From assembly GCA_029263375.1 (NCBI GenBank), contig JAJCXP010000323.1, positions 1-36,254 of the forward strand: a stretch of 36,254 bases of DNA, given 5' to 3'. Positions 24,223-32,166 of this stretch are shown here, piece by piece (within the stretch, counting starts at the first letter, position 1; every line of letters starts with the position of its first letter). The position numbers were made by a program, and so were the translations under genes. Below the pieces are notes generated by a model. The model searched no databases and was not told the origin of the DNA. It was given only the letters and a program-made list of their open reading frames with translations. Origin of the DNA: Acidobacteriota bacterium. Lineage in GTDB: Bacteria > Acidobacteriota > Thermoanaerobaculia > Multivoradales > JAHEKO01.

Positions 24223-24894
24223 CTACCCATCTCGCCGGGCGAAGAACAGGAACCCCTTGGCGCCCTTGCCCTGGTGCGCGCGCACGATCTCGACCCGCGC
24301 GTCGAACCCGGCCTGCCCCAGAAGCTTGGTGAAGCCGTCGTCACGGAACGCGGACCAGATCCCGAGAACCCCGCCGGGCCGTAGCGCCTCACGGAGACTC
24401 TCGAGCCCGGCACGGTCGTAGAGCCGTCGGTTCGAGCTCAGGCACCAGGCGGACGGGCCGTTGTCGACGTCGAGCAGCACCGCATCCCAGGCGGCTCGGC
24501 CGCTCTCCTCGAGCACCGCGGTGACGTCGGCCTCGAGCACGGTCACCCGGCGATCGTCGAGCGGTCGGCCCAGCCCGCTCAAGAGCTCTCGGTTCCACGC
24601 CACAACGGCCGGGAAGATCTCCGCCACCGCGACCCGGGCGTCTCGCGGCAGCGTCGCCAGCGCGGCACGCAGAGTGTAACCGAGACCCAGTCCGCCGATC
24701 AGCACTCGCGGCGCGTCGACACCGGAGAGGTCGCCCAGCGCCAACTCGGCCAGCGCGACCTCGGAGCCGTGGCGCCGGGTCGACATCAGCTCCTCGCCAT
24801 CGAGATGGATGTAGTAATCGTCGTTGCGGCGGTGCAGAACCAGCAGACGTCCTTCCGGAGTCTTGACGCTGGCCAGGGTCTCGAGTGGGCGCAT
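24223..24894 (-). CDS. Spermidine-synthase-like SAM-binding protein
   Basis: A 223-residue Rossmann-fold protein of the spermidine synthase superfamily. The cofactor loop is LIGGLGLGYTLRAAL, with the acidic AVAEIFPAVVAWNRE after it; the VLLDVDNGPSAW motif corresponds to the active-site Asp region; YDRAGLESLREALRPGGVLGIWS is the typical following helix and strand. The N-terminal YIHLDGEELMSTRRHGSE fits the small beta-domain. Whether it makes spermidine or is a methyltransferase-like relative cannot be decided. ATG at 24894 is used; the 118 preceding codons in frame are an antisense shadow of the SUMF1-like gene. A TATACT box lies at 24943-24938 on the minus strand. Confidence 0.85.
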   Translation of the reverse strand: MRPLETLASVKTPEGRLLVLHRRNDDYYIHLDGEELMSTRRHGSEVALAELALGDLSGVDAPRVLIGGLGLGYTLRAALATLPRDARVAVAEIFPAVVAWNRELLSGLGRPLDDRRVTVLEADVTAVLEESGRAAWDAVLLDVDNGPSAWCLSSNRRLYDRAGLESLREALRPGGVLGIWSAFRDDGFTKLLGQAGFDARVEIVRAHQGKGAKGFLFFARRDG

Positions 24895-24970
24895 GTCAGA
24901 TATCGCGGCGACCGGGCGACGATCGTTCGCGTCCGCGAGTATAGGCGCTGTCCCCCGCGAAAGGGGCCGG

Positions 24971-25990
24971 TCAGGAACCGTTCGTGCGGGCCAGACGCAA
25001 GCCCCAGTTGCGGTCGCGATCGGCCGGCAGGTCGTCGCTCCGGTCTGCGGCTCGGCAGTGATGAGGGATGTTGCTCCACGAGCAGCCGCGCCGGATCCTG
25101 TGCTCGCCCTTCGCGGGTCCGAGCGGATCGACCGCTGGGTCCGCGGTCGGCACCGCACGCCGGTCCCAGGTCCATTCCCAGACGTTGCCGAGCATGTCGC
25201 GCAGACCCCAGGGATTCGCCGGCTTCCGTCCGACCGGGTGCGTGCCACATTCGACAGCGGACTGCTCGCGCTCGACCCAATCCGCGCACGGCCAGGCCGG
25301 CCGGTACTCGACGCCGCTGTTGCCGCCGTACCAGGCGATCGGCGACAGCGCCGGCGCCGCGTTCAGACCGGTGATCTCGAACGCCCCGATCCAGGTCGGC
25401 CCGTCGCTGCCGGCCCGCGCCGCGCGCTCCCACTCCGCCTCGGTTGGCAGGCGATAGCCCGGACAGTCCAGACCGGCGAAGCGGACCTCCTGGCAGACGA
25501 AACCGCCGTGGCACCAGTCCTCACCATCGGGACAGCCGACGCCCGGCTCACCCCGGCACTCGATCATCTCGTAGCAGGCGTCCAGCCCTTCTGCCTCCGA
25601 TGCACGATTGGCAAATGCCACCGCATCGAACCAACTCACCCGCTCGACCGGACAGTCGTCGCCGCACGCCTCGAGGAACGATGGCGAGGTCCCGAATAGC
25701 CGACGCCACTGCGCCTGCGTGACTTCGGTCTCGCCCAGCCAGAAACCGCGGCTCAGCGTCACGTCGCGCCGGATCTCGTCGGCGTCCCGGCCCTCCTCGT
25801 CGGGCGGACTCCCCATCTGGAACGTTCCCGCCGGCACGTAGCGGAAGGTCGTCTCGAGCGGTTCACTCCCCCGGGCCTGCCCGGCGACCGGCTCGATCGG
25901 CGAGGAACATGCCAAGACCGCGACGAAACCGATGAGAATGCCCCGCGTTGAGGTCGCTACCACCCGAGGAGTCGCCCGATCGGATGCCAC
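24971..25990 (-). CDS. SUMF1/FGE-sulfatase-domain lipoprotein
   Basis: A 339-residue lipoprotein from a GTG start: hydrophobic ILIGFVAVLAC lipobox, then an FGE-sulfatase (SUMF1, EgtB-like) domain. Family features are TFQMGSPPDEEGRD, WLGETEVTQAQW, PVERVSWFDAVAFANR, YRLPTEAEWERAARAG, NPWGLRDMLGNVWEW and RRGCSWSNIPHHCRAADRS. In true formylglycine-generating enzymes two Cys sit in this last block; here the second is kept (HHC) but the first aligns with Asn, so formylglycine formation is unlikely. It could be a binding or scaffold lipoprotein. The GTG directly follows the RND stop (TAG then GTG, no gap), so it is the last gene of the efflux operon. Confidence 0.88.
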   Translation of the reverse strand: MASDRATPRVVATSTRGILIGFVAVLACSSPIEPVAGQARGSEPLETTFRYVPAGTFQMGSPPDEEGRDADEIRRDVTLSRGFWLGETEVTQAQWRRLFGTSPSFLEACGDDCPVERVSWFDAVAFANRASEAEGLDACYEMIECRGEPGVGCPDGEDWCHGGFVCQEVRFAGLDCPGYRLPTEAEWERAARAGSDGPTWIGAFEITGLNAAPALSPIAWYGGNSGVEYRPAWPCADWVEREQSAVECGTHPVGRKPANPWGLRDMLGNVWEWTWDRRAVPTADPAVDPLGPAKGEHRIRRGCSWSNIPHHCRAADRSDDLPADRDRNWGLRLARTNGS

Positions 25991-28900
25991 CTACGCCTCG
26001 CGCGGCGCGGCGTCACCGATCTGCGACGGCGATCGCGCGTCCTCCGCGGCGATCGAGCGCTTCCATTCGCGGCTCGTGAGATACGAGTACATCGCCGGCA
26101 CGATGTAGAGCGTCAGCACCGTCCCGAAAGTGAGACCGCCGATGACTGCGATTCCCATCGGCACGCGGCTCTCGGCGCCGGCGCCGAGGGCGAGGGCGAT
26201 CGGCAGGATGCCCAGCACGGTCGACAGCGTGGTCATCAGCACCGGCCGGAAACGCGCCGCGGCGGCGTCTTTGACCGCGGTCATCGCGTCGCTGCCGCGC
26301 GCCCGCTTCTGGTTCGCGAACTCGACGATCAAGATGCCGTTCTTGGCGACCAGGCCGATCAACATGATCATGCCGATCTGGCTGAAGATGTTCAGCGTCT
26401 GTTGAAAGTACCAGAGGGAGAACAGCGCTCCCACCAGCGCCAGCGGCACCGCCAGCATGATGATCGCCGGATCGCGGAAGCTCTCGAACTGGGCGGCGAG
26501 CACCAGATAGATCAGGACCAGCGCGAGCAGGAACACGTAGAGCAGCGCCCGCGAGCTCTCCTCGAAGTCGCGCGACTCGCCGGAGAGGGTGGTCTGAAAC
26601 GTGTCGTCCAGAAGGTCGTCGGCGATTCGTTGCATCGCGGCGATGCCGTCGCTCTGACTGCGACCCGGAGCCAGGCCCGCCGATATCGTCGCCGAGACGT
26701 AGCGGTCGAACCGGAAGAGCTGCGGCGGAAAGCTCTCCTCGTAGACTCGCACCACCTTGTCGAGCGGCACCGGCGTGCCCGCGCCGCTCTTCACATAGAG
26801 ATTCCGCAGATCGATGGTCTCGTCGCGCCGCTCACGCTCGACCTGGCCGACAATCTCGAACTGCTTGCCGTCCATGACGAAGAAGCCCAGCCGCTGCTCG
26901 CTGAGTGAGAGCTGTAGCGTCTCCGAGACATCGAGCGCCGAAATGCCCAGGTCGTTCGCGCGCTCGCGGTCGATCTCGACCCGGAGCTGCGGCTTGTCGA
27001 AGACCAGATCGAGGTCCGGCGTGGTGAGCACCGGATCCGCCTCGGCGCGCTCGAGGAAAGCCGGCAACACGTCCTCGAGTCGCTTGAGGGTCGGCGCCTG
27101 GAGCACGAATTCCACCGCCTGCCCGCGGCGCCGCCCGACCGCGATGGTCGGCGATTGGGTCACAAACCCGCGTGCGCCGGTGAATTGGGCGAGCTTCGCC
27201 TGAACGTCCTGCGCGACCTCCATCTGGGTGCGCTCGCGCTCGTGCCGATCCTTCAGCCAGAGCCGCACGAAGCCCGTGTTGACAGAGCTCGAGGCACCGA
27301 ATCCGGGTGACGTGACCGTCATCAACTCGCGCTGCTCCGGATACTCCTCGAGCATCATCTCGGTCACATCCTCGAGGAAGGCGTCCATGTACTCGAAGGT
27401 CGCGCCCTCGGGCGCCTTGAAGTTGACCGCGATGCGACCGCGGTCCTCGAGCGGCGCGAGCTCCGCGGGCAGGATGCTCAGCAGCCAACCGATGCCGATC
27501 ATGCACACGACCAGGATCGGGAGCGCCAGCCAGCGATGCTCGAAGAACGTCTCGAGGCTGTCGCGATAGCTCTGCGTCAGCCAACGAAAGAACGGCTCGG
27601 TTCGGCGGTAGAGCCACGGCTGCTGAGCGCGCTTCTTGAGCAGGCGGGTGGTCAGCATCGAAGTCAGCGTGAGCGCCACGAACGAGGAGATCACCACCGC
27701 CCCCGCCAGGGTCGCGCCGAACTCCCGGAACAGGCGTCCGGTCAGGCCGCCGAGAAAGAAGATCGGCAGCAGCACCGCGACCAGCGCGACGGTGGTCGCG
27801 ATCACCGCGAAGAAGATCTCACGCGTGCCTTCGAGTCCGGCGCGCACCGGGTCGAGGCCCGCCTCGATCTTCGAATAGACGTTCTCCAACACCACGATCG
27901 CATCGTCGACCACCAGCCCGATCGCGAGCACCAGCGCCAACAGCGTCAGCACGTTGATCGAGAAGCCACCCACGTACATGACGAAGAAGGCGCCGAGCAG
28001 TGACACCGGGATCACCACCACCGGGATCAGCGTCGTGCGCCAATCGCGCAGGAAGATGAAGATCACCATGACGACCAGCCCCAGGGCGAGGAAGATCGTC
28101 TGCTGGACCTCGGCGATCGAGCGCCGGATGTACTGCGAGCTGTCGAAGGCGTAGCTCAGCTCGATGTCCGGCGCCAGGTTGCGCTCGAGGATCGACACTC
28201 GACGCCGCACCTCGTCGACGATCTCGACATAGTTCGAGCCCGGCTGCGGACGGATCGCCAGCGCCACCATCGGCACGCCGCCACGGCGCAGGATCGTGCG
28301 TTCGTTCAGCGGCCCGAGCTCGGCCCGGCCGATGTCGCGCAAGCGCACGACGCCGCCGGCGTCTTCCTTCAGAATCAGATTTTCGAACTCGGCGGGGGTC
28401 GACAACCGGCTCATGGTGCGCACCGTCAGCTCGACGTCACGCCCCTCGATACGGCCGGCCGGCAGCTCGACGTTCTCGCGCCGGATCGCCGCCCTGACGT
28501 CGCCGGGCGAAAGCCGGTACGAAGCGAGCTTCTGCGGGTTGAGCCAGATGCGCATCGCCTGGGTCTTGCCGCCCCAGATGTCGATCCGGCTCACCCCGGG
28601 GATGGTCTGGAGACGCTCGACGAACACATCGTCGGCGAAGCGTGTCAGCTCCAACAGGTTGCGCTGGGTGCTGCCCATCGCCAGCGCCACCACCGGACTG
28701 CCGTCGGCGTCGGCCTTGGAGATCGACGGCGGATCGACGTCCGGCGGCAGGTTGCGCTGCGCTCTCGACACCCGGTCTCGGACGTCGTTGGCGGCACGCT
28801 CGAGATCCTCGCTCAGGCCGAACTCGACCTCGATCGTGCTGCGCCCCTCACGGCTGACCGAGGTCAGCGTGCGGATGCCGTCGATGCCGTTGATCGACTC

Positions 28901-29104
28901 CTCCAGCGGCTCCGTGATCTGCGACTCGATGACGTCGGCGCTGGCGCCGCGGTAGTCGGTGACCACCGTGATCAGCGGCGCGTCCACGGATGGGAACTCG
29001 CGAACTCCGAGCGAGCGGAAGCCGATCAGCCCGAACAGCACGATCGCCAGCGACATCACGATCGCCAGTACCGGGCGGCGGATGCTTAGTCCGTAGAGGC
29101 TCAT
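25991..29104 (-). CDS. RND-family efflux pump inner-membrane permease (HAE1/MdtBC-like)
   Basis: A 1037-residue protein, the usual RND length, with 12 membrane helices and two large periplasmic loops expected. The proton-relay pair is D400-D401 in LAIGLVVDDAIVVLEN, and the matching Lys is in LIGLVAKNGILIVEFAN. The N-terminus MSLYGLSIRRPVLAIVMSLAI and the FPSVDAPLITVVTDYRGASAD porter motif are typical of the hydrophobe/amphiphile (HAE1) subfamily. It expels lipophilic compounds by proton exchange, working with the fusion protein upstream and an unlinked outer-membrane TolC-like channel. Its ATG overlaps the MFP stop by four bases (ATGA). Confidence 0.96.
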   Translation of the reverse strand: MSLYGLSIRRPVLAIVMSLAIVLFGLIGFRSLGVREFPSVDAPLITVVTDYRGASADVIESQITEPLEESINGIDGIRTLTSVSREGRSTIEVEFGLSEDLERAANDVRDRVSRAQRNLPPDVDPPSISKADADGSPVVALAMGSTQRNLLELTRFADDVFVERLQTIPGVSRIDIWGGKTQAMRIWLNPQKLASYRLSPGDVRAAIRRENVELPAGRIEGRDVELTVRTMSRLSTPAEFENLILKEDAGGVVRLRDIGRAELGPLNERTILRRGGVPMVALAIRPQPGSNYVEIVDEVRRRVSILERNLAPDIELSYAFDSSQYIRRSIAEVQQTIFLALGLVVMVIFIFLRDWRTTLIPVVVIPVSLLGAFFVMYVGGFSINVLTLLALVLAIGLVVDDAIVVLENVYSKIEAGLDPVRAGLEGTREIFFAVIATTVALVAVLLPIFFLGGLTGRLFREFGATLAGAVVISSFVALTLTSMLTTRLLKKRAQQPWLYRRTEPFFRWLTQSYRDSLETFFEHRWLALPILVVCMIGIGWLLSILPAELAPLEDRGRIAVNFKAPEGATFEYMDAFLEDVTEMMLEEYPEQRELMTVTSPGFGASSSVNTGFVRLWLKDRHERERTQMEVAQDVQAKLAQFTGARGFVTQSPTIAVGRRRGQAVEFVLQAPTLKRLEDVLPAFLERAEADPVLTTPDLDLVFDKPQLRVEIDRERANDLGISALDVSETLQLSLSEQRLGFFVMDGKQFEIVGQVERERRDETIDLRNLYVKSGAGTPVPLDKVVRVYEESFPPQLFRFDRYVSATISAGLAPGRSQSDGIAAMQRIADDLLDDTFQTTLSGESRDFEESSRALLYVFLLALVLIYLVLAAQFESFRDPAIIMLAVPLALVGALFSLWYFQQTLNIFSQIGMIMLIGLVAKNGILIVEFANQKRARGSDAMTAVKDAAAARFRPVLMTTLSTVLGILPIALALGAGAESRVPMGIAVIGGLTFGTVLTLYIVPAMYSYLTSREWKRSIAAEDARSPSQIGDAAPREA

Positions 29105-30174
29105 GGCGCGGCGCGCTCGACGACCTCGCGGCCGCTCGCGAGCTGCTGGATCGCGCTCACGATCACGCGGTCGCCGGCCTCGACGCCGCTCACGATCTGG
29201 ACCTCGTTCTCGGTCCGGATACCCGTCTCGACCAGGCGCGAAGTCGCCTTGCCGTCTTCGAGCACGAAGACCTTCTTGCTACCGAGCTCGGGAATCACCG
29301 CCAGCGCCGGCACCGTGATCGCATCCTCGATCTGCCGCACCGCGATCTCGACGTCTGCGAACGCACCTGGCAGAAGACGGCCGCCGGGGTTGGCGCAGCG
29401 CGCCCGCGCCCGAAGCGAGCGGGTCTCGCGGTCGACGGTCGGCTCGATCGCGTAGATCCGGCCTTCGTAGTCCTCCTCGATCGCCCGCACCCGGAAGCGC
29501 ACCGACTCGCCGACGCCCATGCGGGCGGCGTAGGCCTCCGGAACGGTGAACTCGATCTTCACCGGATCGAGCTTCTGCAGGCTCGCGATCGGCGTCTCCG
29601 GGGAGACCCGCGCACCACGGCTCACCGCGCGTAGTCCGATCACACCCGAGAACGGCGCCTCGATCACGGTCTTGGCTAGCTCCGCGTCCGCCAGCCGCTG
29701 CTCGGCCTGGAGCACGTTCAGCTGGCTGAACGCCAGATCGTAGTCGTCCTGGCTGGTCAGCCCTTGAGCGAGCAGATCCTGCTGGCGCGCTTCCCGCAGG
29801 CGCGCTAGTTCGACCCGGTGTATGGCTCGATCGCGCTCGGCGACCAGCGTGTCGTCCTCGATCTGGACCAGGAGCTGGCCGCGCTGGACCCGCGAGCCTT
29901 CGGCGAAGTGAATCTCCTCGATGATCCCCGAGATCTCGCTCCTGATCTCCACCTGCTCGTCCGCTTGAATGGTCCCGACGGTAGAAAAGCGCTCGACCAG
30001 TCGATGGGGAGTCGCGATCAGAATATCGACCCCGAGAGCCGGCGCCTTCTGATCGGCCGTGGATCTCTCGGCAGCCTCGGCGGCTCCGATCGGCTCGACG
30101 CGGCGATAGATCAAGAAGGAGAGCGCCAGCACGGCGGCGCCAACCCAGAGGAGAAGCTTGATTTGCCTTGTCAT
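29101..30174 (-). CDS. RND efflux periplasmic adaptor (membrane fusion protein)
   Basis: A 357-residue adaptor with one N-terminal membrane helix (LLLWVGAAVLALSFLIYR). The lipoyl halves are VQIRSEISGIIEEI-type strands (EQVEIRSEISGIIEEIHFAEG) and VIEAPFSGVIGLRAVSRGARV; the alpha-hairpin between them is LVAERDRAIHRVELARLREARQQDLLAQG plus SQLNVLQAEQRLADAELAK. The beta-barrel and membrane-proximal domains follow, ending GVEAGDRVIVSAIQQLASGREV. It bridges the permease and the outer-membrane channel. It is first in the operon, followed by the permease with an ATGA overlap and then the SUMF1-like lipoprotein. A -10 box and an operator-like dyad lie upstream. Confidence 0.95.
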   Translation of the reverse strand: MTRQIKLLLWVGAAVLALSFLIYRRVEPIGAAEAAERSTADQKAPALGVDILIATPHRLVERFSTVGTIQADEQVEIRSEISGIIEEIHFAEGSRVQRGQLLVQIEDDTLVAERDRAIHRVELARLREARQQDLLAQGLTSQDDYDLAFSQLNVLQAEQRLADAELAKTVIEAPFSGVIGLRAVSRGARVSPETPIASLQKLDPVKIEFTVPEAYAARMGVGESVRFRVRAIEEDYEGRIYAIEPTVDRETRSLRARARCANPGGRLLPGAFADVEIAVRQIEDAITVPALAVIPELGSKKVFVLEDGKATSRLVETGIRTENEVQIVSGVEAGDRVIVSAIQQLASGREVVERAAP

Positions 30175-30195
30175 ACAAGCCCCGAAGAGCTAATG

Positions 30196-30201
30196 AGTAT
30201 A
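30196..30201 (-). promoter_or_regulatory. -10 box of the RND operon
   Basis: The minus strand reads TATACT at 30201-30196 (5/6), 21 bases before the MFP ATG. No good -35 is seen, which would fit activator dependence or a weak promoter; the dyad at 30208-30230 lies directly over the spacer and -35 region. Confidence 0.5.
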
Positions 30202-30207
30202 CGGCCA

Positions 30208-30230
30208 AAATCGGTCTACCAGATCGATTT
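30208..30230. promoter_or_regulatory. 23-bp operator-like dyad over the RND promoter
   Basis: AAATCGGTCT (30208-30217), ACC, AGATCGATTT (30221-30230): the two 10-base arms are inverted copies with one mismatch and a 3-base centre. Size and placement fit a TetR-type repressor site. No regulator gene is in the window. Confidence 0.6.
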
Positions 30231-30396
30231 GTTGCAGACTCGTCACGTCACCGGGCTCCGAAGGCCCTCGGCAATCGATACGCGAGACAGAACCGGTCAG
30301 ACGGCCCCGGTCAGCCGCGACAACAAGAAATCTGACACTCGAAATCGGCTTCGCGCGCGCGGAGTCGGCTGACGAATCTTATCTCGGTCAGTTGGG

Positions 30397-30402
30397 TATC
30401 CT
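30397..30402 (+). promoter_or_regulatory. -10-like box of mscS
   Basis: TATCCT ends six bases before the ATG at 30409, exactly as at udk. No Shine-Dalgarno is present between; a leaderless mRNA is likely. Confidence 0.4.
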
Positions 30403-30408
30403 GTCACC

Positions 30409-31284
30409 ATGACTGACAAGGGCGTGCTCGAGATGATGAAGGAGAGCCTGGCCGTCGAGTGGCAGGCGCTGATCGGCCTGGCGCCACGGATCGTGGCGGC
30501 GATCGTGGTCTTCGCCATGTTCCTGTTCGCTGGGAGGATGGTCGGCCGAGGGGTGGGGGCTCTCCTCCGGCGAGGAGACTTCACTCCGGTCTACCAGGTC
30601 TTCTTTCGCCGACTCTCGGTCTGGCTGGCCGGCATACTCGGGCTGGCCGCGGCGATGAACATCCTCGGACTCGGCGGCGCGGCGGCCGGACTGCTAGCAG
30701 GCGGCGGCCTGACAGCGGTGGTCCTCGGATTCGCTTTCCGGGAGATCGGCGAGAATCTCCTCGCTGGCCTCTTCCTCGCCTTCAGCCGGCCGTTCAAGGT
30801 CGGCGATCAGATCCAGTCGGGAGGCTTCAAGGGCACCGTGCGCTCGATCGAGCTGCGCTACACCCATGTCCGGACCGATGATGGTCGCGACATCTACATC
30901 CCCAACGCGCTCATGTTCAAGGAGCCGCTGGTGAACTTCACCCGCGACGGCCTGCTGCGCCTTTCGTTCACCGTCGGCGTCGACTACGGCGACGACATCG
31001 GCGAGGCCTCGCGAATGCTGCTGGCCACGGTCCGCGCGGTGGAAGGGGTGCTCGAGGACCCGCGACCGTCCTCACATCCATCGGGCCTCAGCTCGAGCTG
31101 GGTCGACATCGAGGTTCACTACTGGGTCGACACCTTCCGCGTCAAGCCGGGCCTGCTCGCCGTGCGTGGCGCGGTGCTCGACTCCTGCAAGCGAGCGCTC
31201 CTCGACGGGGGCTACACCCTGAGCAGTGACACGGTCTCGCGGCTCGCAGTCGCAATGCGGCAGGAGCCGGATCCGCCGGCTTGA
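30409..31284 (+). CDS. Small-conductance mechanosensitive channel (MscS family)
   Basis: A 291-residue channel of the compact MscS type with three membrane helices: about 25-45 (RIVAAIVVFAMFLFAGRMVG), 68-88, and the pore-lining Gly/Ala helix (GAAAGLLAGGGLTAVVLGFAF, about 92-112). The FREIGENLLAGLFLAFSRPFKVGDQI stretch is the family signature, followed by the cytoplasmic beta-domain (YIPNALMFKEPLVNFTR) and a cytoplasmic vestibule. It opens under membrane tension to release solutes on osmotic downshift. It diverges from the RND operon across 234 bases. Confidence 0.94.
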   Translation: MTDKGVLEMMKESLAVEWQALIGLAPRIVAAIVVFAMFLFAGRMVGRGVGALLRRGDFTPVYQVFFRRLSVWLAGILGLAAAMNILGLGGAAAGLLAGGGLTAVVLGFAFREIGENLLAGLFLAFSRPFKVGDQIQSGGFKGTVRSIELRYTHVRTDDGRDIYIPNALMFKEPLVNFTRDGLLRLSFTVGVDYGDDIGEASRMLLATVRAVEGVLEDPRPSSHPSGLSSSWVDIEVHYWVDTFRVKPGLLAVRGAVLDSCKRALLDGGYTLSSDTVSRLAVAMRQEPDPPA

Positions 31285-31296
31285 ACTTGAAGTAGT

Positions 31297-31345
31297 CGGC
31301 GGCGAGCCACCTCCGGACCGAGAAGGCGAAGGCAACGCGCCGCCG
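31297..31345. terminator. Possible bidirectional GC-rich hairpin
   Basis: CGGCGGCG (31297-31304) and CGCCGCCG (31338-31345) are perfect inverted copies in the 74-base gap between convergent genes. The loop is long (33 bases) and there is no T-tract, so the call is weak. Confidence 0.25.
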
Positions 31346-31358
31346 GTGAGGGCCAGCG

Positions 31359-31955
31359 TCAGTCCAGGTCGATCACGAAGACGCAGTTGAAGCCGATCTC
31401 GCCGAGGGTCGCGAGCGCCGTCATATCGACCGCACCCGAGAGGCGCACGCTGCCGCTCTTGTTCTTGAACCGCCGGGTTCCGTGCTCGGTCAGAATGTTG
31501 TCGCCTCCCGGTCCGGTGATGTCGCCGACGATGTGCGTGACGGACGGCGAGCCCTCGAAGATCGGAGCGACCGTGGTCCGGCCGGTCGCCGCCATCGTGC
31601 CCTGGGGAAGGTAGAAAAAGGTCGTGCGAGTGAGCTCGAGGGTCGGGAACGCATCCACCCCAGGGGAGGTCCCATCACTGTCGTAGCTGACGATCTCGTC
31701 GAGACAGTCGATACCGCTTCCGATGAGTCTGTCGGTCTTGGTGTCGAACAGGTCCGTCTCGAAGCACAGCGCGGGCCCCGGCAGGGGCGGGTTGTCCCCA
31801 GGCAGCATCAGGCCGCCTACGCCCCGCAGAGTTACGACGATGTTGTTCCCGTCTTTGGCCTGGGCGATCACGGGCGCTACCAGGCCCACGACGATCACGG
31901 CGGTCAGGATCGTGCGCGCGAAGCTCCACCGATTGACAACGGTCATTCCCTTCAT
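31359..31955 (-). CDS. Exported protein, possible allene-oxide-cyclase-like barrel
   Basis: A 198-residue protein with a signal peptide (ILTAVIVVGLVAPVIAQA, cleavage probably before KDGNN). The mature part has strands typical of a small beta-barrel: LCFETDLFDTKTDRLIGSG, DAFPTLELTRTTFFYLPQG, GTMAATGRTTVAP, then THIVGDITGPGGDNILTEHGTRRF and a terminal VFVIDLD. The YLPQG...G-T and GxxG...G-T-R-R-F pattern resembles allene-oxide-cyclase-like/dirigent barrels, but I rate this tentative. There are two Cys (CFETD, CLDEI) and one later. GGGGAGGAGA lies about 8 bases before the ATG. The long leader holds a candidate cyclic-di-GMP riboswitch (32009-32100). Confidence 0.78.
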   Translation of the reverse strand: MKGMTVVNRWSFARTILTAVIVVGLVAPVIAQAKDGNNIVVTLRGVGGLMLPGDNPPLPGPALCFETDLFDTKTDRLIGSGIDCLDEIVSYDSDGTSPGVDAFPTLELTRTTFFYLPQGTMAATGRTTVAPIFEGSPSVTHIVGDITGPGGDNILTEHGTRRFKNKSGSVRLSGAVDMTALATLGEIGFNCVFVIDLD

Positions 31956-31985
31956 GGCAGTCTCTCCTCCCCAAAGGGCTGAAGC

Positions 31986-31999
31986 GAGGATTCGCTCCG
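31986..31999 (-). promoter_or_regulatory. Possible expression platform between riboswitch and ATG
   Basis: On the minus strand TCCTC (31990-31986) can pair with the GAGGA of the Shine-Dalgarno (around 31967), so a ligand-dependent switch could hide or free the ribosome site. A short AGCGA/TCGCT stem competes nearby. This is inference from complementarity. Confidence 0.3.
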
Positions 32000-32008
32000 C
32001 CCACTGGG

Positions 32009-32100
32009 CCTTTCGGCGGCTCGGCGGTCTGGCCTCGCAGGTGCAACCTGGGAGCCAGATCCGTAGCTTTGCGGCGCCGGGTTGCCCCGGTTGTGCCGTT
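32009..32100 (-). promoter_or_regulatory. Candidate cyclic-di-GMP-I (GEMM) riboswitch
   Basis: On the minus strand the leader of the exported-protein gene contains, in order: AAACGGCACAA; a perfect CCGGG-GCAA-CCCGG hairpin with a GNRA loop (32077-32090); CCGCAAAGCTACGGATCT (32057-32074); a second, longer hairpin built on CTGGC/GCCAG with an inner AGGT/ACCT; and GCCGAGCCGCCGAAAGG at the 3' end. GEMM RNAs have the same order: GGCAAA, GNRA hairpin, ACGCAAAGC-CGG-CU, P3 hairpin, GCCGGGUUGCCGA. The GCAAAGC core and tail match best; the 5' AGGGCAAA is diverged, and P1 pairing is unclear. Many GEMM riboswitches control exported proteins, as here. Confidence 0.65.
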
Positions 32101-32116
32101 TCGCGGGTTACGAAGA

Positions 32117-32145
32117 ACCCTAACTTCCGAAGCGGGACCCGTCAA
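32117..32145 (-). promoter_or_regulatory. Candidate promoter upstream of the riboswitch
   Basis: Reading leftwards on the minus strand, TTGACG (32145-32140), 17 bases and TAGGGT (32122-32117) form a -35 of 5/6 and a -10 of 3/6. A start near 32110 would place the candidate riboswitch right at the 5' end of the message. Confidence 0.4.
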
Positions 32146-32166
32146 TCACAACGTGGCTCGAACTGG

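Noticed and set aside
24971-25990. Calling the SUMF1-like gene a true formylglycine-generating sulfatase activator
   Set aside because: One of the two catalytic Cys positions is not Cys, the protein is a lipoprotein, and no sulfatase gene is near.
31675-32145. 156-aa minus-strand frame across the riboswitch region
   Set aside because: Out of frame with the exported protein and composed of low-complexity Arg/Gly/Pro; the bases are better explained as a structured leader.
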